Positions 36,142 to 49,607 of a stretch of 64,000 bases of DNA are shown here, piece after piece. A program made the position numbers and the translations under genes. Below the pieces are notes generated by a model that was given only the letters and a program-made list of their open reading frames with translations, was not told where the DNA came from and did no database searches. Position 1 is the stretch's first letter; every line of letters begins with the position of its first letter. This DNA comes from Coccinella septempunctata (lineage: Eukaryota; Arthropoda; Insecta; Coleoptera; Coccinellidae): positions 26,764,501-26,828,500 of the forward strand of contig NC_058196.1 in the NCBI RefSeq assembly GCF_907165205.1, read 5' to 3'.

Positions 36142-36149
36142 TTATTTTG

Positions 36150-39048
36150 ATTTTAATCTATTTTTATTTATTTTGAGTCAAACAACATTTCTAGAGGAGC
36201 CGTACCAAGAAGATTTAAATTTTTCGTTTAATACGGTCCTGCAAGCTGTTCCTTAGCCCGTTTCGCGGATGTTTCGCCGTCGGACAGTCCGGATCGTCTC
36301 GAGAATTTTCTTGCACCTCTCCGATAATGCAATAGACAGCACAATGGACAACACTGTGTCCAGACGACACCCTGTAAACGCCGCCATGGCTATCTGATCC
36401 CGGTTGCGGCGATACCTCGTGATATCTCGGAAGAAAAACTTGACATTACGTTTTTCTCTGGAAAATTTCTATGAAATCCTGCTATACATTTCGCTCTGAA
36501 ATTTGATTACGTTGATACGAACTCACGAATTGGAAAAATGCACTTTTTTTTAATATTAACGCGCCATTATACAAAAACAACAATAAATAGGACCACAATC
36601 ACAAAACCAATCATATATTTGATTTTTCTTTAACAAAAATTTAATGACGTTGAAAAATTTGTAGGTTCATTTCGAGAGAAAAAAAATCAAAAACAATACT
36701 GAAAGCTAAATAAAAACATATAAAGATCATTATATAAAGAGTATTCAGTTCTTCACTCCTTTCATGTCATAATCCAAAAAGAGTGAAATCTTGTTATCAT
36801 GTTATCTTCGGCTTAGTCGTCCATCAGGTAATTTCAATATTTAAAAGAACCACACTTTTTATTGACAAGCAATAACACCAACTCAAAATGTATGGATAAT
36901 TAGATAGGCATATAATAACTTTAAAATATTGATTTTCTTAAGTGTAATAACCAAATAAAAATTAATAAATTTTTGAACAAAACAAACAAAACAACGACAT
37001 TCTACACTTCGCCAAATATAGGTATAAATTCAAGGCCTAATAATCACTCCAGAAGTTCAAATCCAAATTTGTAATTGCCTTTTTCATTACTGTATTAAAT
37101 TTTCTACCCCAATGTCCCTGTTATTAGGTACCGAAATCCAGATCGGCCTGATAAAACGGATTTTAATAAACGCGTAATGGGCCGTTTTAAGACACGATAA
37201 GATCTTCACAGCCATATTTAGGGGTGTGACAACTTGCCACAGTTACCTGCATTGGTCTGAACGAAAAATGCCAATATTCAAAATATCGCCAGAGGTAAGA
37301 AAACTGGGCTGCCATCATTGACCACTATTTATCAACGTCCAAAGCACCTGCTTTTGGTCGCCATGCGACTTCCTGTGCGCATACAGAGTTCAGGAGATAC
37401 GCAGCAAATCGAAACAAACCCTGTGACAGTTGATTAATTTGTCACATGAAGTGGAATTAAGTATGTCGATATGAATTTTACTTCTCTTTCAACCCCCTTA
37501 AAAAGGAATTTTATTTGAATGAAATAATAAATATTATTGTATTGTATTTTCTGTGTTAAGTTTATTTTCCTTATAAGTACTTTCACATTGGTTAATATGA
37601 AAAAATCTACCCAAAAACTATTCTGTATAAATAATATGATAAGAATGTCATTCTTCTGGTTCAGTGAGAGTACGAAATGAAATAAAATTATTCTTGTTTG
37701 GCTATTGAGGTGAAAACACACATAATGACCTCGTATGAAATAAGAAAACAATGAAAATAAATACCAGATGAACCAGATTAATAAGGGGCAAGTTCATAAC
37801 TGGTATAATAAATATGCATCAATCAAGATAACTATAACAAAAGAATCGGAATACCTTCTACATAACCTACCCCGGTGTCATGGGGTCGCAATATTATTTC
37901 ATTCACATTTGTCTCTCCCTTTCCTGCTCGCTCTTTGAGAGTTGAGCAGAAATGGAACGAGACAAAAGTGGATACGTGGAAGTGGTCTCAGGTAGACTTC
38001 GCCGAAAAAACCCCGAGGGCAAGTATCAAAAAGCTTGTTATTATAATAATAACATGCGCAAGAGTGGCTGACTAGATCGTAAATCAAAAATATGTCCGCC
38101 TGCTCGATCGGACAGAGAAATTGACTGATTTATCGACTGAAACTGGCCTATCTATTCCTTTTCGCTGCCCTCCGCAAGGAGAAAACGAAAATTACCAGTA
38201 TTAGGTCTTGTTTTTTGCCGGACGAAACATCTACCTGAATTCACGAAAATTGCTGTTTTAATTTCAACAACACAAAAAATTAAATTGGAGTCTGAACACC
38301 AAGAATCATTTTGAAATGAGAGTTAATTAATAACCACGAAAAAAATCAAAGAATTACTATAATTTGTATTGGGAAGATATTTTCCATCCGAAAGAATTTT
38401 TTTCTATTATTTCCCTCTCTGAAGATCAGACAATATTCAGTGAGAACACAATAAATCGCAAAATCAACTATAATTTAATCCGAAACAATTTTTTTTCGAT
38501 ATTTTAACTTCGCACAGTAATCAGAGTTTATTTTTAAATATACAGTTTCAAAATGTGTGATGAAATAAATTTTTTCCTCATAAATGTGAAAAAAAAGAAA
38601 AAATTCTAACCATTTCATTCGAACTATTCATGTTCTCTGGTGTGAACCCCCTTCACCTTCAGATTTAAGGGATGACGGTAATTTTTTTCAATTCCAACGA
38701 ACTTTGATAAGAAACAAGGGTTTCTTCATCTTATGTGTAAAGATATAGTTAGTTCCACAACGGGTAGCAAGTATTAAAATAACCAACCCCAATAAATAGA
38801 TAAAATCACTAGATTTTTTTTTCGATTGAATATGCAATTTTGAAATCTCACCCCTAGTTTCAACGAGAAAATAATGTGTGCCTTGACCAACAGATGTCAT
38901 TCATAATCGTTTTGACTTTTTTTTCATCAATAAAGTTGCAGTTGAAGTTGACAAAACTTAATATTATTTATTTATAAATTACTATTATTTTTCTCGAAAT
39001 ATTTCATACAAACCACAAAATCAAAATCCATCGATTTTCGTAACTCAC
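36150..39048. other. Non-coding DNA downstream of the small gene
   Basis: Islands at 36190-36430 and 37120-37430 are complex and could be regulatory; the second holds CAGGTAAC and homeodomain-like cores. The rest is AT-rich. A minus-strand frame at 38688-38900 encodes a possible hydrophobic stretch (FIYLLGLVILILATRC) but has no other support. Confidence 0.35.
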
Positions 39049-39112
39049 CTTTTAGAATACAGTGTGTCTCCAAATTGTTTTGCAATTGAAATAATCCATT
39101 GAGAGCAGGAAC
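39049..39112 (-). CDS. Candidate 64-bp internal exon (minus strand)
   Basis: The acceptor attaatctttacag and the donor CTAAAAG|GTGAGT bound 64 bases. In phase 0 the frame reads VPALNGLFQLQ, then NNLETHCILK, and leaves one G, which continues in frame into the candidate exon at 30418-30465. A second frame is open but would stop in that exon. It is AT-rich, unlike the GC-rich exon at 15530. No family is recognised. Confidence 0.2.
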
Positions 39113-40705
39113 CTGTAAAGATTAATTTCGTAAGTAATAATCTCTAAACGGAATGTAGCATTTACTATAATAAAAAACAAGAATGCAATCCGCAAAATTG
39201 AAATGCGTATCGCGTCGATGACGTCCGATTTAAAATGTAAAAAAAAACTGGTTGCGCATAAAGCCGAGATGTGGTAGATTGTGGGAAAGCTATTAACTTT
39301 AATCGGAGTCAGATTTCTATGCAAATAAACAATAAACGTGTGAATGAATTAAGATGAGAGTAGAGAAATAACCTTAGGGCGTTGATTTACAACAACATAA
39401 TCGCCCAAATTACTAGCCCATAATAAAGCGAATTAAACTACTATAAAGCCTCTGTAGTGGCATACTGAACACATAAAATGACCATAAAAATAATAGCTTT
39501 GGTGGGCCATAAAAGAGTTAATTCAATATCGCCAACAATTTAGGCGTAATTTAGCTGAAGCGCCTCGTGACATCAAGATAACAGCGGCGTTCCAAACAGT
39601 GCGCCGACAGTGAATTAGTAAGGAAAAAAATTCAATCAAACAAACTTTAATAACTTTTTTATCATAAATAAAAAATAAATAAAAAAAATAATTTTTTTTT
39701 ATCCCATCCGTAACTCTGTTTCATCACTGTGGAATAATTTTGGAGTCTTTTATTGTTGGAGATGCCACATCACTGACGTAAAGCACGCGCCCTATCTCAG
39801 ATGGTTTACGATGCCATAAAACTGATGCTACGGCTGTAATGGGCATTTAACACGTTGTAAAATGAACCGGGCAATATTGTAATCATTGGGCGGGTGTATC
39901 CGGATCATAAATCCGGATATCTGATTGATGTCTTAATTTTACGTGCCTATAATAGGTTTAATGTTTGTTTGTATGCTATTATAGATAACGTGTAGTGTTA
40001 AACGGATTCATATGATATTCGACACTATTGTCAAACAAGAAAACCGATAAATGTCAAATTGATGAATTAGTTTCAATAGTATTACACAGTTTTTTGCAAT
40101 ACGCTATACAAATTGATTTTTTTCAATTTTTGACTTTTGAAAATCTATACTTCATAAAAAGGGCTGATTATGTAGGAGCAAACTAAAATTAATTAAATGC
40201 GAATTGGTTACCACAATTTAATATTATCAACATTTTCAAAATGTACTTGCAACTGAGGAATTGATTTTTCGAAATTCATATACAAATCTATGATCTCAAC
40301 TGTATTACAAAATTGCTTTAATATAGTTAAATGTAGATAATCACGAAAATAAATAATTAGTAAGTATAATATCCCATGAAATATTAAGTATTGAGGATGC
40401 ATTGATATAAGGGGTAGTTTCCAAAATCGCCTTATAAATTTAAAAATAATAAAACACTTCTAAATTAATTTTAAAGTTTCATATCTCGATCAATTGTGGC
40501 ATTAGCCTCAATCGATAATTTCTGGATAGCGGTCTCTTACAGAACCCTGAAACCAGAAAACGTGGCTTAACTTCAACAGTTTTCCGCTGGAAAATCGGTG
40601 GCGCTACACGTCAAACATTCTGCGATCGATCAGGGTCGGTAAAAAGGGGCGCTATCTTCTCTTAGTGAACTACATCTGCCACCGATGGCGTAACTCGGCG
40701 ACCTA

Positions 40706-40718
40706 GCGCATCTAGCGG
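40706..40718 (-). promoter_or_regulatory. Partial CTCF-like site
   Basis: CCGCTAGATGCGC on the minus strand resembles the site at 9258 with one G missing from the core. It lies within 450 bp of another CTCF-like string at 41131. Confidence 0.18.
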
Positions 40719-41130
40719 CCAATGCCCGAATCAGGATATCTATCGACCTAACAAGATAACTGTAATTGAAATAGTGGATTCCTAGGAAGGAACCTTGACT
40801 CTCCAAACCAGTATCGATTGGGTTTATGCACATTGAGTTGGGATTTTTGAATTTTCGGATTATGAAAAAGTTAATTTGATAATTGTCAGACTCATTACAA
40901 TGACTAAAAAAAATTCAAGAGTTGATAGCCTAACTGGAGGTAATTGATTTTAATCGTAGCTATTCAGGGTATTTTGTGATAACGGTAAAGAGTTTTTTTT
41001 CAGAAATCTAGTAGTTGTTCAGAACGAAACAGAATATTTTGTTGAAATTTTAGCAAATAATGTGAATTCAATTACTGATCTATCACAAATTCAATAGGAT
41101 AATCATTTTGGTGAGATTTTCCGTTGCTCC

Positions 41131-41145
41131 TTTGTAGATGGCGCT
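41131..41145 (+). promoter_or_regulatory. CTCF-like site
   Basis: TTTGTAGATGGCGCT keeps the full YAGRKGGCRSY core of the CTCF consensus, with mismatches only in the first bases. Confidence 0.28.
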
Positions 41146-42070
41146 CACGCAGCATAATAGATTCCTTTGATAAATCTTTTCAATAGCTGGAATTCGAAAT
41201 ATTGATACGCTAAGATTCTTTTAATGATAACACCGAAAGAAAGAGGCATTTAAATTTGTCGAATATCGATTTGTGTTCAGACAACTGGACAATGAAGAGT
41301 GAATAACTAAACGAAAAGATATCAGAAGGTCCATATAAGCATTAGACCCTACACGACGGTAAAAGTTGAGGTCATAGAAAACATTCTACAACCACGGACT
41401 CTCATCTATGGTTACGCACGTTCCTGACAACGTTCAATATAGGACAACGATCAAGTGGACTCTGAAATTGTTACCAACGGAATTCATACGTTAGTTGTGT
41501 GACAAATTGTTTTATTAGACCCCACAATAGATGGTCCCAGATAGTGTGGCATGCAGGATTTACGAGCATCGCCAACTATGACTTGAATGTGAATCGCAAT
41601 AATTATTATCGAAATCGATTGACGATATTTATTTATATGAATTTATATTCTGTGGTCGTGTCGTGAATGCGGTAGGCCGCGTGCACATGCACAGACGTAC
41701 GTAGAGCATTCAAATAGGAGCGCGGATTTTGATTGATTATGATAATTTCGCCGACCTTGCTTATTGAAGCCAACGAATGAGTAGGTTTATCTTGTTGACG
41801 TTTTCGAGCAAAAAACGTTCAGTGTTATACCAGAAAAAAATTGCCAGATAACGTCAATTAAGGAAGATTTATTACTTTGGTCAATCAAGCGATTTTCAAA
41901 TTAGAAGGATTTTTCCAAATAAAGTTGGTGGATTCCGCTCTATAGTTTTAGTCGTTCCATTTGTTTTGGTACAATTATTGAATCTCATTCTTATTCATGG
42001 AGAGTCCAATCGAGTTGTTAACAGAACAATTAAATTTACACTGAGAGGTTTCCTTACCACGTAGAATCTA

Positions 42071-43053
42071 CGAGGATATATTGAAAAATTGTTAGCCTAC
42101 TATAAAACCAAAGAAAATTTCAATGTCAAAATATTTTATTGCTCAACATATTCTCCTCTTTATTGGATACATTTATTACAGCAAACCTGCAACGTCTTTA
42201 GACCTTTCAAAAAAAATTTTTCTTCTTGCTCTGCAAACCAGACCTCCACAGCTTTCATTACCTCCTCATTGGAAGGAAATTTTTTCCCGTAAAGTGGTCA
42301 GTAATGTCGAATAGTAATCTCCGGTTATCGTTCTACCCTTATCCAAAAAATCAATTATGATTACTCCATGGCGATCCCAAAAAACTGAAGCAAGAACTTT
42401 TCCAGCAGATTTTTGGACACGAAACTTCTTAGGTCTTGGAGAACCAGAGTGTGGCCATTCCATCGATTGTTGCTTTGTTTCTGGATCGTAGAAATGTACA
42501 TAATTCTCATCCATAGTAAGAATTCGGTTTAAGAAGGCTACATCGTTTTCAAATCGAGCACTGATTTAACGCAATGCTTTTGCACGCTTTTGGTCGACAT
42601 TCAAACATTTGGGGATCCATTTTTCAGCAATTTTTCTCAGGTCTAAATTGACGTGAACTCTATGATGATCGCGTTCGTATGAAATATTCAGTGCTTCAGA
42701 TATCCGATTTAGCCCAATTCGTCGTTCTGATAAAATCATGTCATGAACTGCATCGATATTTTCGAGGACTGACACAGAAACTGTCCTTTCCGATCGGTCA
42801 TCATCTTCAATGGAAAATTGACCTCTTTTGAAGCTTGCAGTCTAATTTTTCAAGGTCGCATACGAAGGACATTGATCACCAAGGGTATTAAGCATATCTT
42901 CTTTCTTTTACTTTATTGCGTGACTCTGGTTTTTTTTTTGACCTCAAACTTCATACTGACACTTCTAATGAGTTATTGTTCGTTGATAAGGTAATGCAAT
43001 ATTTTTTTATGCATGAGACTGGTCTAGGCTAACTAGATATCAATACATCCTCG
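42071..43053 (-). mobile_element. Defective mariner element, copy 1
   Basis: A 983-bp mariner-type transposon with imperfect inverted ends (cgaggatatattgaaaaatt and cgaggatgtattgatatcta) directly flanked by TA on both sides, the target duplication of this superfamily. The minus strand carries pieces of the cut-and-paste transposase: the N-terminal DNA-binding part (MILSERRIGLNRISEALN, near 42700) and the block around the first catalytic aspartate (VHFYDPETKQQSMEW, near 42480). A deletion then joins LREK directly to the C-terminal NEEV..WFAEQEE region, removing the second and third catalytic aspartates. A TAG replaces the conserved Trp after TLKN near 42845. It cannot make a working enzyme. 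Confidence 0.92.
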
Positions 43054-44718
43054 TAGATCATCAAGAGACAGAACAATTCTTAACCTGATAACAGTTTTCT
43101 CGAAATTCCTTAGGAACTCGCTAATTGAATTTAGGACATTCTTTGAAAAAAAATAATCTTCCACAAATGTGGAATTCAAGCTCTCCAATTTAAGATATTA
43201 TAAACCTCAATTTGTTGAAATTCACTTCGTCCAACCCATAATTTTAGTGGTGACTGCATGAATAATTCAGGTGGGTAGTAAAGCACGCCTGAGTTATATA
43301 GAGATAGTATCTCTCCCTAATGAGCTCAAACGCCCGGTGATTTCAGAGAATTCATCAGAAGGGGGGTTGACATAAATTGGTGCGAGAAGGCTTTATAGTT
43401 TTGACTTTTACACGGCCTAGTTTCAACACTGTTCAATATCGTGTGAAAAATTCAATTAAAAATAATAGGTATTGGAAATTTTGTACCTGCAGAACAAATC
43501 TAAGCATGTTCGGTTTTCTATTCACCGTTCACTCATGTTTTTCGATAACTCACGTGATCATTTTTTTGAGTTTTGAGCGGAAACTTCATCACTTAACACT
43601 CTGCTTGATGCATACGTACAATTAATAAATAATATTGCCAGACTCATTTCCCTCATTCCAAAGTCGAGGAATGATTTGTTTGAAAATCGAATTGACATTG
43701 ATTGCAATTAGTCAGCGAAGTCTTGAAATGAGATCGGGGTTCTCGAAAGCATTCTCGACATGTTACTTAGATAGCGCGGACGTAGAACTCGTATTTGATT
43801 TTAAAATAATTGAAGTAATTGTCCGGTGCATGTTTCCGCGGTTTGAAATTCATAAAAACCGAGAAAAAGTTCGATAAATTAAGAGAGAGATTGATTTGCT
43901 GGGTATTGTCGTCGTCGAAAAAAATGCTGCTAATTTTACTCAAAGCATTATTATTTGAAAAATCAATAAAATATCATTAACAAGATTGAATAAAAGGGGA
44001 CACAATGAAATAACTGGAAAACTACAAAATATTTGCTGTTTTTGAATGTACAGTAGCATTTTTACAAATTTCATCAATTTTTTCTTGAAATTCAAAGTAT
44101 TATTCATTTCGATTTTTTTATTTGTTTAAATTCCCAATATTGGTTTTCAGTGTTTTCTCAATTATATTATCTTCTTCTCATTTTATTTTTATTCGTTTCG
44201 CTATTAAAATTAACTTAATCACATGCTATCATGATTTTTCTCAATTGAATCGGCTCAATAATATTTTTTCAGAAGAATTTTCCGAAGGTCTAGCCATTCC
44301 TGGAGTTTTCTACTGGAAATATTTTTATATCACGTTCGACCATGTATTTGTATTTGTCACCATGGCTCGTTTTTCTTCCTGATATACGGCGGTCAAACTA
44401 ATACTTCCCGGAAAATAACTTTTGTATTTCTTGTATTAAAACCCATAAATCTAGAGGAGCCATGATTTATAAGAGGAGGACATGCCGAAAAGGGCAGCGG
44501 CCTCAGCCTAACGATACACACACAAGAATATAAACCATAGTTTTACACATCTCCACTCCAGTTAGAACGCCAGATCAGTATTACGTGTTGTCACTAAAGG
44601 CGGATACCCACTATCAGACTTATTTGACAGAATAATTTGAATGATTATAGCTTTCCTTCCTCACCTATCGATAAATATAAGTGTCTGTTTCAATGAATAG
44701 TTTTTCCTCTATTTTCAG

Positions 44719-44842
44719 TAGGAATCAGTTTCGTACCAAGGAGCAAATCAGTATAAGATTAACACAACTCAAATCAAACAACGAGTATGCACAGCTTCAG
44801 CATGAAGGTTCGCGTAATTTATCCGGATATTTCAATCAGTAA
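44719..44842 (+). other. Possible plus-strand terminal exon
   Basis: A strong acceptor (tttttcctctattttcag) is followed by a frame that, after one carried base, reads RNQFRTKEQISIRLTQLKSN and ends at a TAA about 120 bases on. An AATAAA lies near 44929. The composition is helix-like and plausible, but no preceding exon was found and nothing is recognised. It could be chance. Confidence 0.15.
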
Positions 44843-47459
44843 TTAGTACATAAACAATTTCAATTCCGCTTTTGATGTATCAGCCAAATATTCTCGTACA
44901 ACACAAATTACATCCAATTAGGTACAAAATAAATCGCCAACGATTTGTCATACCATAATGCTAATTGCGGCGAATCATTTATGCACTGAGAAATAACCGA
45001 ATGCTCGATATCCTGAAATATGCGAACGACATATACACACATATATGATTGAAAAGGAAAATAAAGAAATGGGTAATTAAAGGTTAATTGTTGTAAGTGT
45101 CAGTTGTAAGGATATCTGCGTAATTGGTCGTTAATTGTTCATGATATCCGACCGATTTGTGATGGAATTATTATATGAATATTCATTTTCACACGGAGTA
45201 GATCTGCGTGAAAGCAATTGGATTTGAATATGTTCGACTGATTCAAGGAGTTAATAAGTTTGGTATCAGATTATTTGTTCTTGATTGTGACAGAGTTTTC
45301 ATTACACATTCTCCCATATCCTGAAAAGTTATTACCTAGCTTTAAGTATGCATTGCGATTTTGTATTAACTTATCTGTATCTGTTAATAATAATACTTGA
45401 CTTATGAGAGATCCATGAGTCTTGTGAGTGTCTTATGAGTGTATTTCTATCTAGCAGAGCATCTTTCCTTAAAACGTCTAGGATCGACGGAGTTGAAATT
45501 TGTTCTTTACATATAGTAGGATGTCACAGAAAAAGAAATAATGGTTTATCTGAAGTCTTTGACGTCCTCGAAATAAGGCTTAAATTATCGAACTTATTTC
45601 ATTTAAGAAATAATAATTGTTACAGTACATTTTGTGAAAATAATGAATTATTGTATTGTAAATCAAATACGAAGACGAATGGAGTATTTCAAGAGGAACT
45701 AAGAGGTGTAGATGAAAATTCCTCATTCCTGGGAGTGAATAGATAATCACGTACATCCGAAAATCCGCGATACATCTCCCTCAGAAAAAGTCGACAAACG
45801 CGTAATACTCGGGCCTAACCTAACAGCTAATTCCGCTGCTATTTCTAGAGCCGACTCATAAATAACATATAAGTACCGCGGTCTAAGACGAGCTTTATCA
45901 CAAAGCAGCTGGCGTGCTGTCAGAGCCGGCTAGATTAGGGTCAGGCTCTACACGAGGGGCGGGGTGAGGAGATATTCTGGGGGCCTTCTGCTGTCAGACA
46001 CACAGCCAAAGGGGCCCAGGGAGATTCGTCTCGCACTCAGGCCTGCCCTAATCCATTATGGCAGAAACGGCTTAACGTACGAAATTTAAAACGCAAATCC
46101 GCGCACTCTTTCCAGCGCCCAAATAAGAATTTTTCCGCATCTCTCCCCCTTCCGCCAGTGGCGGCGGAGCAGTGATCATCTCCCCATCACGCAGAATATG
46201 AAAATGAAGGAACTGTCAATTGCAATTGTCACGATGTTGAAAGGGTGAACAAACATTCCAAGTTGTATTCTGTTTGTGGTGTTAGGTTTGAATTTTATTA
46301 AAATCACAGTTTTTAACGTTTAATAAATGATATAATTGTATTTTTTAACAAGCTGTGACTGACATGAAGGAAAAAATTCAATCAAAATGTTCGTTTCAGG
46401 GGAATAAACCTGTTAGAAAAAATGTGCCATTTATGATGAATAAGGTATAACAAATTTTGAGAGATAGTATTTAGTGCGAACAAGAACAACCAAGTAAAAG
46501 ACTCCAGGAATATTATTCTCCGACATTTGAATAATTTTTAAAAATTCAAATTAGAAAATCAAGTAGGTACAGAAAAAGTTATTGTCTTGGATTATGTTGG
46601 GAAAATCTAATTTAATTAATGTAAATTATAATCAATGAGAAAACAAATATACTACAACGAACAACAACTAGCACAACAGAAATAATATATCTGATAATAA
46701 AAATAATTTACTTGGAAAGAAAAATAATCATTTTATTCGACGATTAACAGGAAAATACCAACAATTTTGATTTAAAGATAAGTATTGTAATGAAATGAGA
46801 TACCGATAAGAAATCAAGAAATTGATGAAGGAGGAAAATATGAAGGAAGAGCCCCCACATCCCATCCGGTGCAACGCCTCTGTCTTCAGTTCAAGACCCC
46901 CATCCCGATCGTTTGCCAACTTTCTGGCGAATTACCATATGTGCTAATCTTGGACGGTGATAAATCAGAAACTAATTATAATATGGCCGCCGAACAAAGA
47001 AGCCAAAATGGAGTGACAAAAAGGAATTTCTTTTATTTGTGCTGTGTTTTTGCTCGATGCAAATTTCTCTCCTACTCGCCAAAATTTCATGTCTGATGAT
47101 CCCCGATAAGACGAATTAAATGGCCATATTTTAGGTGTCCTCCTATGAATATGTATATTTATTCGGGTTTTATCACGTGTTCGATGGTCTCGACATTTGC
47201 ATTTTTCACGCCAACTGAAGGATGACACTTGTAACAATCAATCAGCAGTAATAGCAGCGAATATTAAAACAGTTGCTTTCTTGTCAATAATGTTGTGATG
47301 CTAGCCTTAGCAGAGGCTAAAAAAAAATCTATAAAAGAACCTTTTTTCTTGGCAAAAAATCACCCCTTAAATATTTTGCAACTATGCTTTACACCCTTTA
47401 TATGATTAATTGATGAAGTATTTTATTCGAAAAATAATATCGGATTTTTCTCCTAACAT

Positions 47460-47850
47460 CGGAAGCTCAAAGAAAAAAAAATAAGTTTTTTATTTTTGCT
47501 TCACACTCGGAAGCATTTCAACAAATTGTTTACTTCATATTCTTTTGATATTGAATGTGGAAGTCCATCAAAATTCTAAAGGCATATGCAACATAGGAAA
47601 TAAAATATATTTTTTATTTTTATTCATTTTTCTAATGCAAACAATTGCTTCTTTTGATTTTAAATGTGGAAGCCTATTAGAATTCCCAAGGAATATGCAA
47701 CATAGGAAATAAAAAAAATTAATTATTTTTTTTTTAATTTTATTGTTTCTCCCAACGCAGAAGCATTTTTACCAAGATTTTTATGTCTAATTCCTCATGT
47801 TTCAAATGTTAGGTGGAAAGTCTATTTCAAGTAATTTTCAAGAAAAAAAT
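47460..47850. repeat. Diverged ~110-bp tandem repeat, about 3 units
   Basis: The string atatgcaacataggaaataaaa occurs at 47584 and 47693, and related segments (cggaagcatttcaacaa, aatgtggaag) recur around them at a similar spacing. The third unit is degraded. AT-rich and non-coding. Confidence 0.6.
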
Positions 47851-49607
47851 AATCAGATGTGTGAATGTGAATAAATTAAGGTAAGTATCATAATTCTCAA
47901 TTTTTTATCTTTGATTCGACAAAAAATAAAAGCAACGAAAAAATTCGTTTAATGTTAGACGTTTTTTTGAACCGTATCAAAATGATCAACATTTTAACAT
48001 ACTGAACAAGAATTTTCAAAATACCAAAGCCTACTTCACCCGGAAATTTTTAAGGGCTCGATAAAAACCACTAAATTACAGTAGACTCCCGGTCTCAGCT
48101 AACTGTCCGACAGGCATGTATTTCTAATTTTCGAAATGAAATAAAATCGACAAAAAACCCACGTCCATAAATAACCGTCCCAACGGACAGATCCGTACCC
48201 GTTATTTTTTCGTCATAAGGGCAATTTACAGTGCATTACCCCGCGGGGCCTCCAAGCACACCTTTCAAAGCGTAGAGCGATGCACACAAGAATCCCGTTT
48301 CGACTCCGAGACTTATTGCCGGGTAAGTGGTTTTTGTTTGAAAGCCTCAAACGATCGAGGTCAGTGTCTACGGCACCACGCTCTGGGACTAATAAAAATA
48401 CAAAGAATTTTTTGTGCGTTTTATTGGACCGCGAACAATGGAGGGTTTTTTCCCTGACAGTCCGTAGGAAATAGCTGAGAGGCTACGTGAGGTTTATTTT
48501 CAGAAATATGCCGGAGACCGTAGATTCTCCCGGGTCTTTCAGCGGACGTCTTTCGATTAGATTTTTCTACGTTTGTCAGTTTAAGAGATTATAAATCGTC
48601 GTGGATGTCTCACTCGGCTTGTGGCCGTCGTTTTCTTTTTAGAATTTCCAACAACGAAACTTACAGTTTCCACGTATAAAATTATTGGAGATAAATTGAT
48701 AAAAAAAAGAGTAAAACACCTAAGCGCACAAATTAATACTTTATTTATGATTTTATTGCAGATATCTTTTTATTCATATCTCTCTCAGGTCGATTATATT
48801 TTTAAAATGTTTCTAAAATTATTTACTACCTATTTTCGCCGTTTTTTTCAATTAATTTCTTATTACAGTGTGGCTAAATTTTTTAATTTTTTTTCCGTGA
48901 AATTCCGAAATTAAATACATATGACCTCTGTTCGCCTCTTCCCTGTTTTCTGAAAAAAAAATTTATTGAAAATTTTTTGAGTGAAATACAACGTAAAATT
49001 TTTGGCACTATTTAAAAAAAATTATTGATAACCAATTTCTCATTTTGACAGCTATATTTTTCAATTATATTTTACTGAATCACAAAAATTAACCGTAAAT
49101 TATTTTTATATTTTTTTCAAATAAAAAAAATTTATTAATTTTAATCGCAGGGGGCATATTAGATGGGGAACCGTCCGGCCCGTCGGAAACAATTTCAATT
49201 AAACAAGCGTCGTTTGTGATGGTGTAAACATGCTTCAGTCCAACTAAGCGGGAAGTCTCCATTGTCTATTGATTAAGCACCGTTTACACGGGTAATAAAT
49301 TTTAATGTTCGTCCTAAATCGCGATTCCTATCCCAACACAGATGCATTGACGCCTGTTTGGATCAGGATGACCGTCTGAAATATTAGTTTCGGACCATGT
49401 ATCGAAACGAAAAAAAATTACGAAAAATAAAAAAAAGTTTTCAACTTCAACATGGCTACGTTCTCTTAATAAATACAAATTCGTTTATGTTGCGAAAATA
49501 ATATTAACGATTGTAAATCGTGTTGACCGATAAAATAGTTTACAGAACTTTTCTTGCCTTTTTTAAATATTTTTGTCGAATGGCCAAAGTTATTTTATAT
49601 AATTGGG

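Larger units (their letters stand above)
39113..42068. other. Non-coding DNA with several regulatory-looking islands
   Basis: Positions 39360-39620 and 39730-40020 hold repeated GGCCATAAAA and GCCATAAAAC strings, the reverse of the TTTATGGC core bound by Abd-B/Caudal-type homeodomain proteins. Positions 40560-40830 and 41100-41700 are also complex. No coding sequence is supported. Confidence 0.35.

Noticed and set aside
38688..38900. Minus-strand frame with a hydrophobic stretch
   Set aside because: AT-rich DNA readily encodes hydrophobic residues by chance; no promoter, splice or homology support.
42566..42775. Possible domesticated mariner-derived gene
   Set aside because: The frame is interrupted by stops and lies between intact terminal repeats; it is simply a dead transposon copy.
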